A stretch of 38,649 bases of DNA from Plantago elongata (taxonomy: Eukaryota; Streptophyta; Magnoliopsida; Lamiales; Plantaginaceae), in the NCBI GenBank assembly GCA_036897095.1, contig JAYMSP010000942.1, forward strand, positions 1 through 38,649. The letters are read 5' to 3'. The notes beneath the pieces were generated by a model. It was given only the letters and a program-made list of their open reading frames with translations. It was not told the origin of the DNA and did not search any database. Position numbers and translations under genes: made by a program. Shown here piece by piece: positions 32,620 to 38,649 of this stretch (its first letter is position 1; the number at the start of each line of letters is the position of its first letter).

Positions 32620-32674
32620 AATGGTATCCAAGTCGTGCGAACTAAAAAACCACAAGGGATGGACGGTTGGTCGG

Positions 32675-33716
32675 TGTTGCACCTGATAAGATAAATTGAA
32701 GATATTAGTATATATAAAATGAATTATAATGTATAAGGGAAAAACAGTAATTGAATCATACCTTTAACCAAATACAAATCTGAGGCATGTGCTAGCACAT
32801 TTTCCTTAAAACAATTACGTCATCTCACTATGGTGCTTGAGATATCGTGGAATACTTGTTTCCTAGGATACATGTCGAACCTTAACGACTAGCTGCACTT
32901 GCTAGATGTTCCTGGTGAAAAAAACTGGAGCCCGTATTATATGAAAGGGGAGATGATAAGAAAAAGTCACAAAGAGAGAAGAGAAGAGGGTGGGTTTCTT
33001 CTACACTTTTCCATTACAAGTGAGACCCTTATAGGTGAGAAAATGAGAATGTAACTTTATTCTTCATTACACAAATTCATTACAATATTTTGTAACTTAT
33101 GCTCCACTACCTCCACTACTTCACAAGAGTAATATTGTTACTTATTGAGCAACTTGACACCACTACCTCCACTACTTCCCAAGAGTAAAGTTGTTACTTA
33201 TGGAGCAACAAATGCCATGTTAAATATTTGTAACTTTCATAAGTTACAAATTTCTACTTGAAACAAAAGCTTCTAGAAAGTTGAAGTAGTTGAACCAACA
33301 AAAACTTAGCTCACAAGGGCTAACCCATTAGAGTTTGGCTCGGTTCCACAATTGTGTGTGAGATTCGCGCGCACCTACTCACATACTAGTCCACGGTTTC
33401 GTGTATAAATCTGGCCAGGATTTATACTCAACTTATCTTGCTACACAACTTGAACACCAAATAGGAGCTAGTAAATTATAAAGTAGAGACTCAAACAATG
33501 TGGGACAAACCCACTCAACCTTCTAACTTGAACATTTTATTCCTCACTAACTCAATGTCCATTTTGGACAGATAATATATTAATCCGAAGTTATTACAGA
33601 GTAGCTTGCATATATATATTTTATCTTTTTAATTAACAAATAATTAAGAAATGGTCTCAATGTAAATACACATCTCAAGGCTTATTTACTTCACTTTTTC
33701 TTCATAATTTTCAACA
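32675..33716 (-). repeat. 3' LTR of the copia element, 1042 bp
   Basis: On the + strand it starts TGTTGCACC and ends TTCAACA, giving TGTTG/CAACA inverted ends. It contains a 56-bp tandem duplication at 33104-33210 that the other LTR lacks. Confidence 0.9.
33104..33210. repeat. 56-bp tandem duplication inside the 3' LTR
   Basis: CCACTACCTCCACTACTTC starts at 33104 and again at 33160, each followed by AAGAGTAA and a GTTACTTAT stretch. The corresponding part of the 5' LTR (about 38328-38375) has only one copy. Confidence 0.85.
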
Positions 33717-34117
33717 ATTCCCCACATGAAGAAAAACTTCATCTTCATGTCATAGAACCCTACGATCGAAACATGCATAGGATAGGTAGGTGTAACCACC
33801 CTTGAACCCTCCCTTGTAAGAATGCACCTTCTTTACTGGCTGACCAGTAGACATGATGTCCTTGAACTGTTCTGCCATTTATGTAAGCGACGATGTATTC
33901 CACACAGATTTCTCTCTTGCATAGGTTTGATCTCATGGTTGTGTTCTTTTAGGCCATGAACAACTTTCCTGGTTCTGCAAGAGCATACAAGCATTTGAGA
34001 TTTAATTCATGTTGAAGCAGCCTACACTTCACTCTCACATAGGTGATCCCTAACTAGTAAGAATCATTAAAAACCACACGTTTAACCTCTTTAACTCTTG
34101 TCACTCTACATATGTAA

Positions 34118-34133
34118 CCCCCCCCCCCCCCCC
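34118..34133. repeat. Run of 16 C
   Basis: Sixteen consecutive C residues within the copia interior, downstream of RNase H in element orientation. Length is likely variable and prone to sequencing error. Confidence 0.9.
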
Positions 34134-34331
34134 AAACAAACACCCCACAGTGAACTCCACGTCGATACAATTAGGTTGTCCCTTTGAACCTAGATCTTGT
34201 GATCTCCAGTCAACTAGGTTGGGTTTCCTTCGCATCAACCACAAGTCAAAGTCTTCAATGCCATTCCAGCAGAAGACTTTGCTATCATATCACAACATAA
34301 CCTTCTGGGTAATGGATCCGCTAAATTATCT

Positions 34332-34718
34332 TTAAACATCACAAAGTCTATCGAGATAATACTTGAGAAGTTGTCTAACGGACTTATGCCTTTGACAAAT
34401 ATGTCCTTGACTTACCGTTATGCCAATAACATTGTGCTCTACCAATTGCAGACTGGCTAAAACAATACAAACATATTGCTTGGCACAAGTTCGGGCCAAT
34501 ATAGAAGAATGTGAAAAATATATGCGTAGCCACCTGGCTTCCTCTACACATGAGTTCAACGCAGTAAAATTTTCTTCCATCATGGATCTCATTATAATCA
34601 TTTGTTTAGAAAATTCAAGAAACTTTTGAACGCCACAAAATTGAAGACGATATCCACTAACGGATTTAACATTCTTGAAATTAGAGATCCAGTTTGCATA
34701 CGCATACCATTCTAGCAC
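34332..34718 (-). pseudogene. Copia RNase H fragment
   Basis: A 128-codon open stretch with the copia RNase H order ANWISN, SVSGY, a SMMEE-type motif and EEARWLR. In intact relatives the residue before ANW is Asp (DANW); here it is Tyr, so a catalytic acid is lost. The frame has been kept open by chance, not by function. Confidence 0.75.
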
Positions 34719-35159
34719 AACATGATATCTAGTATACTGCAGTCCACAATCACGAGAAAATCTTAAAGTACTTCAGTACTCTTATTCTAGCTTCAATGAC
34801 TAACTCCTCAATTTTTCGTGTAACGGCTCTGTTTACTTACAACACATGCAAGATCAAGTCTTGTGCAATTCATCATATAGATTATGATTTCAATTATCCT
34901 AGAGTATTATGCAACATGAGACACTCCAAAGACAATGTTTTTCGCAACATGAACACTTGGTTCCAGTGAATTTCTAGCTATTTCAATGACACCCTTGTTG
35001 ATTTTCTCAAGAATCATGTACACGTAGTGAAACTTATTTAACATCAACACATTGGTGTTCTAATAACATGAATCACACAGATTACATTAGCTACACCCAT
35101 GTCTTTCACATCAAATCTGGATTTTAACATATCCTTCGTAGGTTTGACCATTTTATCTT

Positions 35160-35625
35160 CACTCCCAATTATAAGCATGCCATCAACATAAAGACATAAA
35201 ATGACTATGTAAACACATTTGTCATTTTATTCTTCATTTATGTAAACACATTTGTCACTTTCGTTAATGACAAACTTGTTGTCCATCATAGCATTATCAA
35301 TTGCTCATGCAACTGCTTAAAGTGCTTGTCACAAGTCCTACAAAGGCTTCACAAATTTACAAACCTCATTTTCCTGACCGAATGCAAAAAACCTTGAGTT
35401 TGTTCCATTTAATTTCGTTCTTTCTAAATCACCATTTAAAAAAACGGTACTTTCATCCATCAGATGAACTTCAAGATTTCGCAAAGAAGCAAATACAATT
35501 ATCATCCTAAAGGATGTTAATCTCGACACATGATAATATATCTCAACTTATCAATAGTTCCATCAAGCTTCAATTTTCTCTTGAAAATCCACTTATAACC
35601 TATCGGTTAACTTCCTAAGGAAGAT
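35160..35625 (-). pseudogene. Copia reverse transcriptase fragment
   Basis: The open piece at 35338-35529 includes ASLRNLEVHLMDES, FLNGDLE and GQENEVCKFVK, which match copia reverse transcriptase in order and spacing. Further along the minus strand, 35176-35190 encodes YVDGM in place of the YVDDM active-site box. Stops interrupt both sides. Confidence 0.8.
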
Positions 35626-36573
35626 TCACTATTGATAGTTTCTTTCCACATGGGTCCTTTGTTGAGGTCACAACTTCTTGAGAACTTTTTGAGGTTTACT
35701 TTCAAGCATTAAAGTAGTCAAGTACTTACGACCTGATCTTTTCATTTTTTTTTTCTTTTTTGATTCCTCATGTGTCAATTTAGTAGAGTTGCTAGCAACA
35801 TCTTCTAACCATTTACATGGAAACACTTCCTAAAAAATGAAGCATTTCATTATCACGTCCTTGTGTATGTCAGAAATTTCGGATTTCATCACAAGAATCG
35901 ATAAGCATTGTTGTTATGTGTATAACCAAAAATATGCAACAAATGGTCTTTTGGTGCTACCAAAAAATATGCACCCAACATAGCAAGACACATCTGCACT
36001 CACAAGGTAATCTTTCATGCCACACCAAATAAGGGCTCTCATACTTTTGCTTTTAGAAACTTGTCAAAGATGTGGATAGCTTTCAAGAAAACTTTCCCCT
36101 ACATTCCTTGGTTCATCCCATAAGAAATCAACATGGCATTACTTAATTTCTTGTGAAGTGTCAATTCATCATTATGCCATGTTTGGTTGAAGTGTGTAAG
36201 GAGCACAACTCATGCACAAAAAGCACACAAATATTCAAGTAGTGAAACGTATTTCCCCACACAACTACTCCTCATCACTTTAACCCATTTGTTGAGCTCA
36301 TTCTCAACTTCATTTTTACAGAGATCACAACTCCCCTATTTTTCCATATTTAGTTTTGATAAATTATACTAAACAATTTTGTACAATCATTTATAAAAGT
36401 AATGACAACCATGTTAACCACACACATTAGATTTAATTTGAAACCATACACAAATGTACGAATTAAATCAGATAGTCCATTTTCCTTTCAACATATTGAA
36501 AAGAACTTGTCAACTTTACTTTTTCACATAATAAAACTTTACTCTTGAGTTAGTCATCTATGTGAAACGTTGG

Positions 36574-36786
36574 TTAACATTTCATGTTAACATGTCCAAG
36601 TCTAACATAACATGAGTCAAAAGACTCAAGCAAGTGTACATATAATTCATAACATTCCATTAGCATTGTTGTTAACAACCAATTTAATTTTTTGTACATG
36701 CCTTCAGTGACTAAACATTGGCCAACATACATATCGTTCAAGGTCAAAGTGACCTTAATAGGGCTCAAACAAAATACATATATCAT
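36574..36786 (-). pseudogene. Copia GAG-pre-integrase fragment
   Basis: The frame ends in LLESFDSCYVRLGHVN, matching the LWHxRLGHVN signature that precedes copia integrase; the Trp-His pair is replaced by Cys-Tyr. It supports the minus-strand orientation of the element. Confidence 0.65.
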
Positions 36787-37911
36787 ACTTAATTAGGAGA
36801 GAATACAAAAATTAAATTCTCCATAATCTTATTATAACACTCTGTTAAGAAAAAACTTGAGCCAATATGTCATTTCAAAATCACCTTTCCATGACCTTGA
36901 TGTTATAGGAATTATAATTCTCCATGTACAACTTTTTCAACTATCTCATTTTCATCCAACTTATAAAATATAGTTTGATAAAGTACACGTGACTAGTAGT
37001 ATGTACTAGTGCTAAGATCCACTCTTTTGGTGTCTAGACCAAAAAGCTTCACCTCATATATAACAATATATAAGAGGTTTCATAATCCACTGGCACTCGC
37101 CATTCCAATGTTTAAACTCACACTCAAGAGCTTAATAAAGTCTCCGTGGTGAGAAAACCCACAAGACCCAACATGGTCAAATGTTATATCATAAATTATT
37201 GTGAAGTATTCACAACTAATCATGATGTATCAACAATACTTTAGAGATGTAACCATCAACATAAACACATTGGCCCTTTGTACTTGGAACTCAAAATCAC
37301 ACAAAAGATTTTTTCAATAATTTCATCACAAAAGAATTGGATTAAAGTTCACTTTGAAACATCCCATTAACTGACAATATTAATGGTCTACTAAAAAGAG
37401 TCTCATGCCTTGTAATTCCAAAAGGATTTTGAATATAAGTAAAATATTTTATCATTCACAGCCAACAAAAATTAATACCAAAATTCATTTACATGGAAAT
37501 TACTACATGCCTACTTTTGTTTCTGTCTCAAAAGAAAGATTTATGTTCACAAAACTTTAAATCCAATTGTTCAAAAAATATACAAAAGACAATGTAACAT
37601 AAATTATCAAGATTGTAATTCAACAAAATAAGTGTAGTAATTTGAGAATTACCTACTACATCTCCGACAACTCCATGTCTCACCAAATAAAAAATAATTT
37701 TATACATTTACCATTTTTTTTCTTCTTCAATAGGCATCACAAAATGAGGAAGACCATCGAGGACAACTTGTTGTTGGAAATCAAATGATTACCATTTTTT
37801 CCTTTTCCTCTTCCTACACAAAAAAATCAAAAATTAATATTTTCAATATCAAATGAGTATAAACTTGAATCCAAAACGATAAGAGAATACACTCCATAAT
37901 TGTTTTAAGAT

Positions 37912-38649
37912 TGTTGCACCTGATAAGAGAAATTGAAGATATTAGTATATATAAAATGAATTATAATGTATAGGGGAAAACAATAATTGAATCATCCCTT
38001 TAACCAAATACAAATTTTGAGGCATGTGCTAGCACATTTTACTTAAAACAATTACGCCCTTTCACTACGATGTTTGAGATATCGTGAAACGCTTGTTTCC
38101 TAGGATACAATTGTGAACCTTAACGTCTAGCTGCACTTGCTAGATGTTCATGGCGAACAAAACTGGAGCCCGTATTATACGAAAGGGGAGAGGATAAGAA
38201 AAAGTCACAAAGAGAGAAGAGAAGAGGGTGGGTTTCTTCTACTCTTTTCCATTACAAGTGAGGAAATGAGAATGTAACTTCATTCTTCATTACACTAATT
38301 TCATCACAATATTTTGTAACTCATGATCCACTACCTTCACTAATTCACAAGAGTAATCTTGTTACTTATGGAGTAACAAATGCCATGTTTAATATTTGTA
38401 ACTTTCATAAGTTACAAATTTCTACTTGAACCAAAAGCTTCTAGAAAGTTGAATTAGTTGAACCAACAAAAGCTTAGCTCACAAGGGCTAACCCATTAGA
38501 GTTAGTCTCTGCTCCAACAATTGTGTATGAGATTTGTGTGCACCTACTCACATACTAGTCCACTGGTTTCGTGTATAAATCTGGCCAGGGTTTACACTCA
38601 ACTTACCTTGCTACACAACTTGAACACCCACTAGGAGCTTGTAATTTAT
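37912..38649 (-). repeat. 5' LTR of the copia element (incomplete at window end)
   Basis: It starts TGTTGCACCTG on the + strand and aligns with the first ~680 bases of the left LTR over its full visible length. The sequence just inside it does not show a clear initiator-Met primer-binding site. Confidence 0.9.

Larger units (their letters stand above)
33717..37911 (-). pseudogene. Broken copia gag-pol interior
   Basis: Fragments in several frames resemble copia polyprotein. GAG-pre-integrase ends in RLGHVN at 36586-36603. An integrase C-terminal remnant lies near 35890-35990 (AYRFLVMKS-like). Reverse transcriptase spans about 35160-35625, with NGDLE and GQENEVCK motifs and a mutated YVDDM box. 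RNase H lies at about 34332-34718 (ANWISN, SGY, EEARWLR). Many in-frame stops and frame changes separate these. At 4195 bases the interior is slightly shorter than typical for copia. I could not identify a clear gag zinc knuckle. Confidence 0.85.
32675..38649 (-). mobile_element. Degenerate Ty1/copia LTR retrotransposon (runs off window)
   Basis: Two long direct repeats, 32675-33716 and 37912 onward, enclose a 4.2-kb interior that carries remnants of a copia polyprotein on the minus strand. Order on the minus strand is GAG-pre-integrase, integrase, reverse transcriptase, RNase H, which is copia order (integrase before RT). A polypurine tract CATGTGGGGAAT (33717-33728) precedes the 3' LTR. The coding region is broken by many stops and frameshifts, so the copy is inactive. 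The five bases left of the element are GTCGG; the matching duplication would lie beyond the window. Confidence 0.9.

Noticed and set aside
34150..36372. Plus-strand frames inside the copia interior
   Set aside because: They are antisense shadows of the minus-strand polyprotein remnants.
1..38649. CRISPR arrays, bacterial operons, intact tRNA or rRNA genes
   Set aside because: None is present; the only RNA-gene-like sequences are the tRNA-derived remnant near 4100 and the 5S-like parts of two LTRs.

Overview
The window is AT-rich nuclear DNA from a flowering plant, almost certainly a eudicot. The genes have GT-AG introns, there are Stowaway-type and LTR transposons, and every recognisable protein matches an Arabidopsis-type family. 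The DIVARICATA-type MYB and overall style would fit an asterid, but species cannot be fixed from the sequence.

Four protein genes are supported, all on the + strand. (1) An intronless OCTOPUS (OPS)-like membrane-associated phloem polarity protein, 4989-6992. (2) An intronless P-class pentatricopeptide repeat protein, 9931-11985. From memory of the Arabidopsis map, its closest relative (At3g09060) lies next to OPS (At3g09070), so the pair looks like conserved microsynteny. (3) A six-exon laccase of the LAC4/IRX12 lignin type, 15638-17836, with all four copper-binding motifs, a recognisable miR397 target site and AC elements close to its TATA box. (4) A two-exon DIVARICATA-like two-repeat MYB transcription factor, 24459-25809.

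The rest is intergenic DNA and transposon remains. 1-4050 has a degenerate inverted pair of ~32-bp repeat arrays. ~4060-4130 is a tRNA-derived SINE remnant. 14089-14339 is a Stowaway-like MITE between the PPR and laccase genes. 18901-20231 is a small LTR element with 154-bp LTRs and no pol. 27336-27655 is a truncated or solo copia-type LTR. 28264-28465 and 32330-32619 are two copies of a 5S-rRNA-containing LTR typical of Cassandra TRIM elements. 32675 to the window end is a degenerate Ty1/copia retrotransposon on the minus strand, with ~1.04-kb LTRs, inserted just inside the second Cassandra-like copy.

The main points for follow-up are the chained upstream ORFs in the OPS leader (two successive ATGA overlaps, the second on the OPS start codon), a similar ATGA overlap at the MYB start, the 5S-bearing elements and their nested copia insertion, and the short LTR element with an internal tandem duplication against its LTR. 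No wholly new gene system was found; most novelty is in untranslated leaders and the repeat fraction.
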